A DNA stretch of 64,000 nucleotides from Komagataeibacter xylinus NBRC 15237. Its GTDB lineage: Bacteria > Pseudomonadota > Alphaproteobacteria > Acetobacterales > Acetobacteraceae. Shown one piece after another: positions 20,074 to 29,296 of the stretch. Below the pieces are notes generated by a model. That model made no database searches. It worked only from the letters and a program-made list of their open reading frames with translations, and was not told the origin of the DNA. Both the position numbers and the translations under genes were made by a program. Each line of letters starts with the position of its first letter. Within the stretch, counting starts at the first letter, position 1. The stretch lies in NCBI RefSeq assembly GCF_001571345.1, contig NZ_BCTP01000006.1, positions 1-64,000 of the forward strand. The letters are read 5' to 3'.

Positions 20074-21023
20074 ACGCCCGGACCGAAGCAAACACGCAGC
20101 CCGCGTGGCCCGTGCGCAGCGCCTACCTGGCGGCGCCCGGCTTTGAGGAGGTTCTGGAACAGGAACTGGCGCGCAAGGGGGCAGGGGCATTGTGCTGGCA
20201 CGGGCGGCTGGCGCTGTCAGCAGCACTGCCCGTGGCCAGCCTGTGGGCAATTGACATATGGGATGCGCCCGCCCTGCACCCGGTGCCCTCCATCAAGGGG
20301 GCGGCGCGGATCATGCGCGGCCTGCAGCGCAACTGGGCGGGTTACGCGCCCACGCTTCACCGCCGCAGCGCCCTGATTACCGATGCCCTGCCGCCGGTGC
20401 GGCCGAAGCCGGTCAGCTTTCCCGCCATGCCGCCTGATGCCCCTCTGGGCGGCTGGACGCTGCTGGCGCCCGACCAGTTGCTGCTCTCGCCCACCAAGTC
20501 CGCGCCGTTCATCAATGGCGAGGTGGCTTTTGTCGAGAACCGTACGGACCCGCCTTCACGTGCCTATCTCAAATTATGGGAAGCGCTGTTCCGCCTTGGC
20601 CGGTGGCCGGTAGCGGGCGAGACCTGCATTGACCTCGGCGCCTGCCCCGGCGGGTGGACATGGGTTGCGGCCAGCCAGGGCGCGCAGGTCATGGCCATTG
20701 ACCGCTCGCCGCTCGCCGAGAGTGTTGCCGCCCTGCCCAACGTGACGTGCCGCTATGAAAGCGCCTTCGGGCTGGACCCTGCGACCTGCGAACCCGTGGA
20801 CTGGCTGTTTTCCGACATCATCGCCTATCCCACGCGGCTGCTCGCACTGGCGCAGCGCTGGATTGCTTCAGGCCGGGCCGCGCGGATTGTCATGACCATC
20901 AAATTCCAGGGCGAGACCGACCACGACACGGCGGATGCCTTTGCCGCCATTCCCGGCGGGCGCGTGCTGCATCTGTGGCACAACAAGCATGAACTCACCT
21001 TTTTCTGGCAGCGCGGCGCATGA
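20070..21023 (+). CDS. rlmM: RlmM-like 23S rRNA 2'-O-methyltransferase (FtsJ fold)
   Basis: A 317-residue protein with a THUMP-like N-terminal half and an FtsJ/RrmJ-type SAM-dependent methyltransferase in the C-terminal half: SAM motif CIDLGACPGGWTWVA, acidic AIDRSPL, the catalytic-type SDIIAYP, and the Lys in MTIKFQGE. RlmM methylates the ribose of C2498 in 23S rRNA in E. coli. Coupling with the DUF423 gene matches the E. coli neighbourhood and supports the call. The start at 20070 is fixed by the ATGA overlap. The 3' end overlaps the convergent 98-residue membrane-protein gene by 29 bases. Confidence 0.83.
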   Translation: MNARTEANTQPAWPVRSAYLAAPGFEEVLEQELARKGAGALCWHGRLALSAALPVASLWAIDIWDAPALHPVPSIKGAARIMRGLQRNWAGYAPTLHRRSALITDALPPVRPKPVSFPAMPPDAPLGGWTLLAPDQLLLSPTKSAPFINGEVAFVENRTDPPSRAYLKLWEALFRLGRWPVAGETCIDLGACPGGWTWVAASQGAQVMAIDRSPLAESVAALPNVTCRYESAFGLDPATCEPVDWLFSDIIAYPTRLLALAQRWIASGRAARIVMTIKFQGETDHDTADAFAAIPGGRVLHLWHNKHELTFFWQRGA

Positions 21024-21291
21024 GCAGCCGGTCGGCGATCTCGACCACGCCGATGGCCAGTATGCAGCACACAAGGGCCACCGCCATCACGATCAGCCGT
21101 TCCTGCTCGGTCTCATCGGTGGCCCCGGCAAGACGGTAGACGGACAGCCACAGATCGGTGCCCGCAATGCGGTCGACCAGGCCGGCCACGGTGGTGCTCA
21201 GGCGCAGGCTGAGCATGAACAGCGCCGTCAGCCCAAGCACGGCCAGCGTCTTGTACACGGTGCGGGCAACCGTAGGCGTGTTGGTGGGCAT
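20995..21291 (-). CDS. Small membrane protein of unknown function
   Basis: A 98-residue protein with two predicted membrane segments (about 15-34, VLGLTALFMLSLRL, and 61-80, IVMAVALVCCILAIGVVEIA) and a very basic C-terminus (RLLMRRAARKR). The loop has acidic residues (TDETEQE). I start it at the ATG at 21291; a longer frame to 21345 would begin inside the dispersed repeat. No family recognised. It overlaps the convergent rlmM by 29 bases. Confidence 0.6.
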   Translation of the reverse strand: MPTNTPTVARTVYKTLAVLGLTALFMLSLRLSTTVAGLVDRIAGTDLWLSVYRLAGATDETEQERLIVMAVALVCCILAIGVVEIADRLLMRRAARKR

Positions 21292-21308
21292 GCATTCCCC
21301 GAAATATG

Positions 21309-21368
21309 GATAAAAGACAAAAGTTTTGGGCGAAGCTGCTTTCAAAAAGCTTCAGGAAACGCCCAGAA
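21309..21368 (+). repeat. Dispersed palindromic repeat, partial copy 5
   Basis: Left arm ATAAAAGACAAAAGTTTTGG, then hairpin A (GAAGCTGCTTT...AAAAAGCTTC, 21332-21353), then a short hairpin B remnant (AAACGCCCAGAA). Confidence 0.7.
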
Positions 21369-21381
21369 CAGTTTCCCGCTT

Positions 21382-23055
21382 TCAGTCATCCAGCAGGGCG
21401 CGCGCGGTGCGCACCACATCGGCCAGCGTGCCTGGCTTGAAGGGGGACTGAAGCCCGGCTGAACGCACGAGCCGGGTAAAGGGTTGCGACCCACCCTGCG
21501 CGCACAGGTCAACATAGGCTTTCAAGGCGCCCGGCATATCCTCGCGGCTGCGGATCCAGAACTGCATGGCGCAGCACAGGGCGAGCGCGTAATCAATGTA
21601 ATAGAACGGCGAGCGGTAGATATGCCCCTGCGCCTGCCACCGCCCCCCCATGGTGGGGTGGGGCAGGCCGCCATAGTCGCGCCAGGGCAGGTAGCGCTGC
21701 TCAAGTTCGCGCCACACGGCATGGCGCTCGGCGGGGGTCATGTCGGGGCGGGCATAGACCTCGTGCTGGAAGTGATCGACACATACGCCGTAAGGCAGGA
21801 AGGCGAGCGACGAGATGAGGTGCATGCGCCGGTAACGCGCGCCCTGACCGGGCTCGACCATCAGGTCGATATGCGGCCAGGTGAGGAATTCCAGCGCCAT
21901 CGAGTTGATCTCGGCGGCGTCCATGGTCGGCCATAGCAGGTCGATGGCGGGCAGTTTGCGGCTTTTCCAGTTCTGGTAGGCATGGCCCATCTCGTGCGTG
22001 AACACGTTGATGTCGTGCTGCGTGCCATTGAAGTTGGCGAAGATGAACGGCATGCCCACGGTCGGGAAGGAGGTGCAGAACCCGCCCCCCGCCTTGCCGG
22101 GCCGGTTGACCAGGTCGAGATAGCCGTTCTCGCGCATCTGGGCAAAGAAGGGGCCAAGATCGCCGCCCATGCGGTCGAACATGGTCTGTGCGTGTGCCAT
22201 CAGCGCGTCATGGCCGCCTGCGGGGCGGGGGTTGCCCAGCGGGTCGATCAGCGGTTCATCCCATGAATACAGCACCTCCCACCCCATGGTGGTGGCGCGT
22301 TTTTGCACGATGTCATGCACCAGCGGCACGACATGGGTGCGCACGTCATCGCGAAAGCGCGCCACATCGGCAGGCCCGTAATCCACGCGGCGCATGCGGC
22401 GGTAAGCGAGTGGAATGTAGCTGTCATAACCCAGCGTGCGCGCCATGCCATCGCGCAGGTGCACCATGTCATCAAACAGGGTGTCGAGCCGGGGCGCGTT
22501 TTTGGCAAAGAACGCCCAGCGCACCTGTTCGGCCTGCTGGCGCACGGCCCGGTCGGTGCTCTCGGCATAGGGGGCGAGGCCGGACAGGTTGACCTGCCGC
22601 CCGTCAATCTCCACCCGTGCGCTGGCCAGCAGGGCTGTATATTCACCGCTCAGGCGGGCTTCTTCCTCCAGCGCATCGGCAATGCGGGGGTCGAAGGTGG
22701 TGATGTCGGTGCGCCACAGTTCCAGCGTGTGGGGTGTAACCACCTGGGCCACCGCCGTGGGGTCGGGGTATTCGAGCAGCCTGCGCTTGAGGGTGACTTC
22801 ATGCGCGGTAACATAAGGGCCCAGCCCATCGGCGTAGTCACGGTCGGCCTTGGCGGCCGGGCTGGTGGTGTCCTGGGCGAAGCGCAGGTCAACCAGGGCG
22901 GACCAGCTTTCATAATCGCGGCGGATGGTATCGAACAGGCCAGCGGCATCGGCCACGCGGCCCTGATCGAGCAGGGTCGAGACCTGACCGAAGCGCAGGG
23001 CCAGCGCATCACGCGCGGGGCGGGGAAAGGCGAGGCTGTCAAAAGGGCGGGGCAT
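21382..23055 (-). CDS. pepF: M3 family oligoendopeptidase
   Basis: A 557-residue zinc metallopeptidase of the M3B (oligoendopeptidase F) group. The zinc motif HEMGH begins at His354, followed about 28 residues later by the third ligand region (DAAEINSMALEFLTWP). An N-terminal helical region of about 190 residues caps the catalytic channel, as in the family. Such enzymes cut short peptides in the cytoplasm. The frame extends upstream to 23232, but the ATG at 23055 begins the conserved protein. It is 49 bases downstream of an OPT-family peptide transporter gene, so peptide uptake and breakdown are probably linked. Confidence 0.9.
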   Translation of the reverse strand: MPRPFDSLAFPRPARDALALRFGQVSTLLDQGRVADAAGLFDTIRRDYESWSALVDLRFAQDTTSPAAKADRDYADGLGPYVTAHEVTLKRRLLEYPDPTAVAQVVTPHTLELWRTDITTFDPRIADALEEEARLSGEYTALLASARVEIDGRQVNLSGLAPYAESTDRAVRQQAEQVRWAFFAKNAPRLDTLFDDMVHLRDGMARTLGYDSYIPLAYRRMRRVDYGPADVARFRDDVRTHVVPLVHDIVQKRATTMGWEVLYSWDEPLIDPLGNPRPAGGHDALMAHAQTMFDRMGGDLGPFFAQMRENGYLDLVNRPGKAGGGFCTSFPTVGMPFIFANFNGTQHDINVFTHEMGHAYQNWKSRKLPAIDLLWPTMDAAEINSMALEFLTWPHIDLMVEPGQGARYRRMHLISSLAFLPYGVCVDHFQHEVYARPDMTPAERHAVWRELEQRYLPWRDYGGLPHPTMGGRWQAQGHIYRSPFYYIDYALALCCAMQFWIRSREDMPGALKAYVDLCAQGGSQPFTRLVRSAGLQSPFKPGTLADVVRTARALLDD

Positions 23056-23104
23056 GCAGGCAGGGTGCCATGGAAAGCGGGCCTGCGTCCATGCCCCACT
23101 CGGG

Positions 23105-25045
23105 TTATTGGCCCGCGCGGCCCCGTTGCGCGCGGGCAAACCACAGGCATAACGCGCCAAAGGCCACAAGCCCCGCCAGTTCGGGCAGCGTGCCGCCCAT
23201 GCCCGTGGGCCGCAGCGAGAGCGGTGCGTCACGCCCGCTTGCAGCCGACAGGCAGGCCAGCACCACTCCGGTCAGGCTCTCGCCCACGATCAGGCCCGAG
23301 GCGACCATGGTGCCCTGATGGCGGCCAGCCCCCTTGGTCAGCCGGGTCATGACATGGCCAAGCAGCGCGCCCACGGCCAGCGTCATGGAAATGCTCATGG
23401 GCAGGTAGATGCCAATGCCCACGGCCAGCGGCGGCAGCGCGCCGCGCCCGCTGCGGCGCAGGGCGGCATCGAGCGCAATCAGCCCGCAACCCGCGGCCAC
23501 CCCCAGCCCCAGCATGCTCCAGTCAAGCTGATGGAGGAAAATGCCAGAGGTAATCATGAGCAGGAGCGCAGGCTGCGGGGCGGCCAGCGCCCCGGTCGGG
23601 TCCATGCCCGCATGCGGCATGGCGCCCACGAAGCCATAGGTCTGGTACAGCACGTTGAGCACTGGCGGAATGACCAGCGCCCCGGTTACGCAGCCGATCA
23701 GCAGCGCGATTTCCTGCCGCCAGGGCGTGGCATTCACCATGCGGCCGGTTTTCAGGTCCTGCAGGTTGTCATTGGCAATGGCGGCGGAGGCGGTGATGGC
23801 GGTCAGCGCATACAGGCAGAACCCGATGGTGAAGTGCTGCCCCTCCGCCCCCGCGAACAGCCCCACCGCGCGCAGCGCCACGAACACGCAGGCCAGGCAC
23901 ATCGCGGCAAGGATGATAACGCCCGACAGCGGCGAGGAGGATGACCCCACCAGCCCCGCCATGTAGCCGCACGCCGCCGCCACGAACACCCCCAGCCCCA
24001 GGCAGCATGCAAGCCCGGCGAGTGCTGCCACCAGTGCCGATGTGAGCCCGGCGGGGGCGGCAAAGGCCATGAACATGCCGCCAATCGTCACGACCACCAG
24101 CCCCGCTACAGCCAGCATGGCCCGTGGCGAGAGGTCGGTATCGGTGCGCGCGGGTGGCCCTGCCGTGGCAGGCAGGCGTACCAGCAGGCCGCGCATGCTG
24201 CCCAGCAGCGGGCGGCCCATGCGCAGCACGGTCCAGATGGCGGCCACGCCAATCAGCCCCACGCCGATGAAACGCGCCTTGTCCTTCCAGAGCTGCGTGG
24301 CGAAATCACCTGCTGGCAGGCCCGAAGGGTGCGGCACAAGGTGCGCCATGACGGGAATGGCGATCTCCCACGTCAGCAGCGCGCCGAGCAGCATGGCCAG
24401 TCCTCCTTCCAGCCCCACGAGGTAACCGGCACCCAGCAGTGCTGGCGAAAAACCGAGCGAGAACCGGAAGGCCGAAAGCCCGAAGGTGAGCGACGTCGTG
24501 ATCCCGTCGCCCAGCAGCCGCAGCCCCGCCGAGGCAAAGGTGAAGGTGCTGGCAAGGATGCCGCCGCGCACCAGCGCGCGCAGGCCGCCGGGGCTTTCGC
24601 CATGGTGGCCCGCGCGCAGGATCTCGGCTGCGGCCACCCCTTCGGGGAAGGGCAGGGCCGGGTCGGCGAGCATGACCCGTCGCAGCGGGATGGTGAACAG
24701 CACCCCCGTCATGCCGCCCGCTGCCGTGAGCATGGCTGTCTGCACAAAGGGAAAGCGTTGCCAGAACCCGGCCATGACCAGCGCGGGCAGGCTGGCGAAC
24801 ACGCATGACAGCGTGCCCGCCGCCGAGGCCTGGGTCTGGACGAGGTTGTTCTCGAGGATGGTGCCGCCGCCGAGCATGCGCAGCACCGCCATGGAAATGA
24901 CGGCGGCGGGGATGGAGGTCGCCACCGTCAGCCCCACCCGCAGGCCCAGATAGACATTGGACGCGGTGAAGACGACCGTGATCAGCGCGCCGATCACCAC
25001 GCCGCGCCAGGTCAGTTCCTTCGTATCTGCTGCGCGGTGGGGCAC
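23105..25045 (-). CDS. OPT family oligopeptide transporter
   Basis: A 646-residue integral membrane protein with about 14-16 hydrophobic segments, starting at a GTG. The OPT signature region TASNVYLGLRVGLTVATSIPAAVI lies near the N-terminus, followed by NNLVQTQASAAGTL and FPEGVAAAEIL. Members import oligopeptides or metal chelates driven by the proton gradient; the bacterial type is much less characterised than the fungal one. It is followed closely by the M3 peptidase gene and preceded by a lipoprotein gene nine bases away, all on the same strand. Substrate is inferred from the neighbour. Confidence 0.9.
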   Translation of the reverse strand: MPHRAADTKELTWRGVVIGALITVVFTASNVYLGLRVGLTVATSIPAAVISMAVLRMLGGGTILENNLVQTQASAAGTLSCVFASLPALVMAGFWQRFPFVQTAMLTAAGGMTGVLFTIPLRRVMLADPALPFPEGVAAAEILRAGHHGESPGGLRALVRGGILASTFTFASAGLRLLGDGITTSLTFGLSAFRFSLGFSPALLGAGYLVGLEGGLAMLLGALLTWEIAIPVMAHLVPHPSGLPAGDFATQLWKDKARFIGVGLIGVAAIWTVLRMGRPLLGSMRGLLVRLPATAGPPARTDTDLSPRAMLAVAGLVVVTIGGMFMAFAAPAGLTSALVAALAGLACCLGLGVFVAAACGYMAGLVGSSSSPLSGVIILAAMCLACVFVALRAVGLFAGAEGQHFTIGFCLYALTAITASAAIANDNLQDLKTGRMVNATPWRQEIALLIGCVTGALVIPPVLNVLYQTYGFVGAMPHAGMDPTGALAAPQPALLLMITSGIFLHQLDWSMLGLGVAAGCGLIALDAALRRSGRGALPPLAVGIGIYLPMSISMTLAVGALLGHVMTRLTKGAGRHQGTMVASGLIVGESLTGVVLACLSAASGRDAPLSLRPTGMGGTLPELAGLVAFGALCLWFARAQRGRAGQ

Positions 25046-25054
25046 GGGGCGGCC

Positions 25055-25633
25055 CTACAGCTTGTGGAAGGTGGGCATGACAAGATGGGCGCGGTTGAAG
25101 TCAAGCTGCGCCTTGGTGAGCTGGAAGCCGATCTCGATATGGTACTGGTCGCTGTGGATATGGCGCGACACCGGTAGCGTGATGGGAATGTTGCGGGTGT
25201 GGGTCAGGTCCTGCATGCGCCCGTCATCAAACGAGACATGGGCCACGAATTCCTTCTTGCTCTTGATCTCGCCATTGAACACCACCGCCACGAAATACGG
25301 GATGTTGACGAAATTGACGCTCGAGGCCGGCCCGCGCTCGACATGCAGGCCGATCTTCATGTTGGTCATGACGGTGCGCTGCTGGCCCTGCTCGCACGCG
25401 CCGACCACGCGCGTCAGGCTGGCGCGGGCCACGAGGTGGGTCACGTCGTGGTCATTGCCGGTGTACTGGTAGTAATCCGCTGCCTCGCCGGGAATTTCCA
25501 CTACCGGGCAGGCCGGGGCGAAATCGATCGAATCGGATTCGCCCTCGCACGCGCCCAGCAGGGACAGGCCCGCGACCGTGCAGATTTTCAGGGCATTGCG
25601 CCACAGGCGCGGCGACACAGGGGCAGGGATCAT
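25055..25633 (-). CDS. Predicted lipoprotein of unknown function
   Basis: A 192-residue protein with a lipoprotein signal (lipobox LLGA-Cys29). Further cysteines are present (PACPVVE and VGACEQG). The rest looks like a beta-rich domain (TNMKIGLHVERGP, FVNIPYFVAVVFNGEI, EFVAHVSFDDG, HIEIGFQL). No named family recognised. It begins the run lipoprotein, OPT transporter, M3 peptidase on the minus strand with only nine bases to the next gene, so it is probably co-transcribed. Confidence 0.68.
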   Translation of the reverse strand: MIPAPVSPRLWRNALKICTVAGLSLLGACEGESDSIDFAPACPVVEIPGEAADYYQYTGNDHDVTHLVARASLTRVVGACEQGQQRTVMTNMKIGLHVERGPASSVNFVNIPYFVAVVFNGEIKSKKEFVAHVSFDDGRMQDLTHTRNIPITLPVSRHIHSDQYHIEIGFQLTKAQLDFNRAHLVMPTFHKL

Positions 25634-25884
25634 GCGGGCGTTCCGGCTAGGTCAGGTGTGGATGAAGCCCCATGGCGCGGGCATGGCATGGGGCGGGATA
25701 TGCAGGCGGCGGGGCGACGGGGGAGGACAGGCATGGCAGAATACGTTAGGATGAACGGGAAAATGGCTTGCGCCATTGCCGTGGTTTGCGTAGGGCCGGG
25801 TCCATCGCTCGGGATGCCGGCGCCGCAACTGTAGCAGATCGCGGCCCGTATCCTATACCGCCCGCCGGATGTTTGGGGAACACC

Positions 25885-26883
25885 ATGCCCGACCAGATGA
25901 TTCATACGCCCGATAATATCGCCGCCGATGCCCCGCCCCGCGTGCTCAAGGTGCTGCTCGCAGGCCCCCGCGGCTTCTGCGCCGGTGTCGATCGTGCCAT
26001 CCGCGTGGTGGAGGAAGCGATCCGCCGTTATGGCGCGCCGGTCTATGTCCGCCACGAGATCGTGCATAACCGCACCGTGGTCGAGGCGCTCGAGGCGCAG
26101 GGCGCGATCTTTGTCGAGGAACTCGATGAAGTGCCCGCCGATGGCCAGGTCGTGTTCTCGGCCCATGGCGTGCCCAAGACCGTGCCGGCCGAGGCCATGC
26201 GCCGCAACCTGCTTTACCTGGATGCCACCTGCCCGCTGGTCTCGAAAGTGCACCGCGAGGCCGAGCGCCACTTCGCCGATGGCGGGCCGGAAAGCCGCCA
26301 TATCCTGATGATTGGCCACGCTGGCCACCCGGAGGTCGTGGGCACGATGGGGCAGTTGCCCGTGGGCGCCGTCACCCTGATCAACGATGCCGAGGAAGCC
26401 CGCACCGTCCAGCCCGCCGACCCCTCGCGGCTTGCCTTCATTACCCAGACCACGCTCTCGGTTGATGATACGGCGGAGATCGTGGACATCCTGCGCGATC
26501 GCTTTCCCCTGATCGAAGGCCCCCGGCGCGAGGATATCTGCTACGCCACCACCAACCGGCAGGAAGCGGTCAAGGCCATCGCGCCGGGCTGCGACCTGGT
26601 GATCGTGATCGGCTCGCCCAACTCGTCGAACTCGCAGCGCCTGCGCGAGGTGGCCGAGCGCTCCGGCGCGCCGCGCGCCCTGCTGGTGCCGCGCCTGAAC
26701 GCGCTGGACTGGTCGGCACTTGATGGCGTGTCCACGCTGGGCATTACCGCTGGCGCCTCCGCCCCGGAATCTCTGGTGCAGGAAATGGTGGCGGCCCTGG
26801 CCAAGCGCTTCACGCTCGAGATCGAGGAAATTACCGTGAAGGAAGAAAACGTGGCCTTCCGCCTGCCGGCACCGCTGGGCTGA
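25885..26883 (+). CDS. ispH: 4-Hydroxy-3-methylbut-2-enyl diphosphate reductase IspH
   Basis: A 332-residue Fe-S enzyme that makes IPP and DMAPP in the last step of the non-mevalonate (MEP) pathway, which supplies isoprenoids for ubiquinone and hopanoids. The three cluster cysteines are visible in [22 protein letters not shown] and [10 protein letters not shown]; the substrate motif [11 protein letters not shown] and histidines in RHEIVHN and GHAGHPE are intact. The frame is open further upstream, but the ATG at 25885 gives the family N-terminus. It heads a likely operon ispH-thrB-rnhA-thiZ. Confidence 0.95.
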   Translation: MPDQMIHTPDNIAADAPPRVLKVLLAGPRGFCAGVDRAIRVVEEAIRRYGAPVYVRHEIVHNRTVVEALEAQGAIFVEELDEVPADGQVVFSAHGVPKTVPAEAMRRNLLYLDATCPLVSKVHREAERHFADGGPESRHILMIGHAGHPEVVGTMGQLPVGAVTLINDAEEARTVQPADPSRLAFITQTTLSVDDTAEIVDILRDRFPLIEGPRREDICYATTNRQEAVKAIAPGCDLVIVIGSPNSSNSQRLREVAERSGAPRALLVPRLNALDWSALDGVSTLGITAGASAPESLVQEMVAALAKRFTLEIEEITVKEENVAFRLPAPLG

Positions 26884-26896
26884 TCCGTACCGTCAC

Positions 26897-27868
26897 ATGG
26901 CAGTCTATACCGAAGTGCCGGACGATGCGCTGGCTGCGTTTCTTGAAGGCTATGACATCGGCAGGCCCATTGCCTGCCACGGCATTGCGGAAGGGGTGGA
27001 AAACAGCAATTTCCTGCTGAAGACCACCGAAGCCACCTTTATCCTGACGCTGTACGAGCGCCGGGTGAACCCTGATGAACTGCCATGGTTCCTCGGGCTG
27101 ATGCAGTATCTGGCCGCGCGTGGGCTGTCCTGCCCACTGCCCGTGGCTGATCGCCATGGCCGCACGCTGCGTGAGCTGCGTGGCAGGCCTGCCGCCATCA
27201 CCACCTTCCTGCCCGGCAAGGGTGCCGTGGCGGTGGATGTGGATATGTGCGCGCAGGTGGGCACCGCCATGGCGCGGCTGCACCTGCTTGGCGAGGGGTT
27301 TGTTGCCGAGCGCCCCAACTCCATGGGGCCACAGGCATGGACCGGATTGCTGGATGCCTGCCGGGCGCGCGGCGATGAACTGCGCCCCGGTCTTGTGCAT
27401 GACATCGGGGCGGTTCTGGCCCGCGTGCTGCCCGCATGGCCGGGGGTGGGCAACAACCCCACCCTGCCGCGTGGGCAGATCCATGCCGACCTGTTTCCCG
27501 ATAACGTATTTTTCCGTGACGGCGCGCTTTCAGGCATCATCGATTTCTATTTCGCCTGCACCGACTGGTATGCCTACGATCTGGCCATTACCATCAATGC
27601 CTGGTGTTTCGATGCCGACCACCGCTTCATGCCCGCGCGGGCGGCGGCCATGACCGCGGCCTACCGCCACGTGCGCCCGCTGGAAGCGGCGGAAGACGCG
27701 GCCCTGACCACGCTGGCCACGGGGGCGGCCATCCGCTTTGCGCTTACCCGGCTGTATGACTGGATCAACACCCCGCCCGATGCGCTGGTCACGCGCAAGA
27801 ACCCGCTTGATTATCTGGCGCGCATGGAATTCTTTGCCGCCCATCTGGGTCAGGAATTCCCCGCATGA
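26897..27868 (+). CDS. thrB: Homoserine kinase, aminoglycoside-phosphotransferase fold
   Basis: A 323-residue homoserine kinase of the APH-fold type (ThrB2) common in alphaproteobacteria, which phosphorylates homoserine for threonine synthesis. Markers are [13 protein letters not shown] near the N-terminus, the catalytic loop [13 protein letters not shown] and the metal-binding [18 protein letters not shown]. It starts 13 bases after ispH and its stop overlaps rnhA (ATGA). The ispH-thrB-rnhA order is widespread in this bacterial class. Confidence 0.94.
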   Translation: MAVYTEVPDDALAAFLEGYDIGRPIACHGIAEGVENSNFLLKTTEATFILTLYERRVNPDELPWFLGLMQYLAARGLSCPLPVADRHGRTLRELRGRPAAITTFLPGKGAVAVDVDMCAQVGTAMARLHLLGEGFVAERPNSMGPQAWTGLLDACRARGDELRPGLVHDIGAVLARVLPAWPGVGNNPTLPRGQIHADLFPDNVFFRDGALSGIIDFYFACTDWYAYDLAITINAWCFDADHRFMPARAAAMTAAYRHVRPLEAAEDAALTTLATGAAIRFALTRLYDWINTPPDALVTRKNPLDYLARMEFFAAHLGQEFPA

Positions 27869-28365
27869 GCGAAGACACATCTCCGGCCGACGTGACACAG
27901 CCCGCGACCGATCTGGTTGAAATCTGGACCGATGGCGGCTGCAAGCCCAATCCCGGCCCCGGCGGCTGGGGCGCACTTCTGTGCTTTCGCGGGCAGGAGC
28001 GCGAGCTTTCGGGCGGGGAGGCGGAGACCACCAACAACCGCATGGAACTCACTGCTGCCGCCGAGGCGCTCGAGGCCCTCAAGCGCCCCTGCCGCGTGGT
28101 GCTGCATACCGATAGCGAATACGTGCGCAACGGCATCACGCGCTGGAGCACCGGCTGGGTGCGGCGCAAGTGGCGCAACGCGGCGGGCGACCCGGTGGCC
28201 AACATGGACCTGTGGCGGCGGCTGCTCGATATCAGCGCAAGGCATGAAATCGAGTGGAAATGGGTGCGCGGCCATTCGGGCGATGTAAATAACGAGCGCG
28301 TGGACCAGATGGCCACCGCCGCGCGTGACGCGCTGGGCATCGCCTACCCCAAACGTAAAAAATGA
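27865..28365 (+). CDS. rnhA: Ribonuclease HI
   Basis: A 166-residue RNase HI that cleaves the RNA strand of RNA-DNA hybrids. The catalytic acidic set is in [16 protein letters not shown] (Asp), [13 protein letters not shown] (Glu), [10 protein letters not shown] (Asp) and [15 protein letters not shown] (His, Asp). A short N-terminal extension of about 15 residues precedes the core. It overlaps thrB upstream and the ABC ATPase gene downstream by four bases each. Confidence 0.96.
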   Translation: MSEDTSPADVTQPATDLVEIWTDGGCKPNPGPGGWGALLCFRGQERELSGGEAETTNNRMELTAAAEALEALKRPCRVVLHTDSEYVRNGITRWSTGWVRRKWRNAAGDPVANMDLWRRLLDISARHEIEWKWVRGHSGDVNNERVDQMATAARDALGIAYPKRKK

Positions 28366-29084
28366 CGCCGCCCCCCGGCATCCGGCTTGAAGGCGTCGGG
28401 CTGGACTTTGGCAATGCCCCGCTGTTTCGCGGGCTGGACCTGCTTCTGGCCGCCGGGCACATGACCGTGCTGCTTGGCGCAAGCGGGGTGGGCAAGACCT
28501 CGCTGCTGCGCATGATCGGTGGGCTGGCCGCGCCGGATTACGGGCGGATTATAGCCAATGATGACCTGCCCCTTGCGGGCAGGGTGGCGTGGATGGGCCA
28601 GCAGGACCTGCTGCTGCCCTGGGCCAGCGTGATTGATAACGTGACACTTGGCGCGCGCCTGCGTGGCGAGCGACCTGATCTGGCCCGCGCGCGCCACCTG
28701 CTGGGCTGCGTGGGGCTGGCTGATCAGGCGGGCGTGCTGCCGGCGGCCCTGTCGGGTGGCATGCGCCAGCGCGCGGCCCTTGCGCGGGTGCTGTATGAAG
28801 ACCGTCCCGTGGTGCTGATGGATGAACCCTTTTCCGCGCTCGACAGCGTCACACGCGCGCGCATGCAGGATCTGGCCGGGCGCATGCTGGCTGAGCGCAC
28901 CGTGGTGCTGATCACCCATGACCCGCTCGAGGCCTGCCGCCTGGCCGATACCATGCTGCTCATGGCAGGCAACCCCGCTACCCTTGCGCATCTGGACGTG
29001 CCCGGGGGCACCGCGCCGCGCCCGGTCGATGCCCCGGCGGTGCTGTCTGCGCAGGCCAGCCTGCTGCGGCGGATGATGCAATGA
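28362..29084 (+). CDS. ABC transporter ATP-binding protein, ThiZ-like
   Basis: A 240-residue ATPase subunit with Walker A (GASGVGKTS), Q-loop ([13 protein letters not shown]), signature ([15 protein letters not shown]), Walker B ([12 protein letters not shown]) and H-loop (VLITHDP). It belongs to the nitrate/taurine/pyrimidine group of importers. Together with the permease 212 bases downstream it matches ThiZ/ThiX of hydroxymethylpyrimidine uptake, but no ThiY binding protein is adjacent, so the substrate remains inferred. Its start overlaps rnhA. Confidence 0.82.
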   Translation: MTPPPGIRLEGVGLDFGNAPLFRGLDLLLAAGHMTVLLGASGVGKTSLLRMIGGLAAPDYGRIIANDDLPLAGRVAWMGQQDLLLPWASVIDNVTLGARLRGERPDLARARHLLGCVGLADQAGVLPAALSGGMRQRAALARVLYEDRPVVLMDEPFSALDSVTRARMQDLAGRMLAERTVVLITHDPLEACRLADTMLLMAGNPATLAHLDVPGGTAPRPVDAPAVLSAQASLLRRMMQ

Positions 29085-29296
29085 CACGTCTCACCCATTC
29101 CTGCGGCATGATGGTGGCCCGTTTGCACTCACATCGCCGACCGGGGAAGGCGTCATGAGATGGCGTATTTTCTCTTCGGTAGGGGCGCGCGGGCAATGAC
29201 GGGATGCATCTCTCCCCATGCCGTGAAGGTCCGGTGCCGGGGTTCTGATGCATCGGTGCTGCCCGCGCAGTCATGCTGGCGGCGGAGGAGGGTATC

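Noticed and set aside
29085-29296. Possible TPP riboswitch upstream of the ThiX-like permease
   Set aside because: I looked for the conserved CTGAGA and ACCTGATCTGG-type blocks and did not find them.
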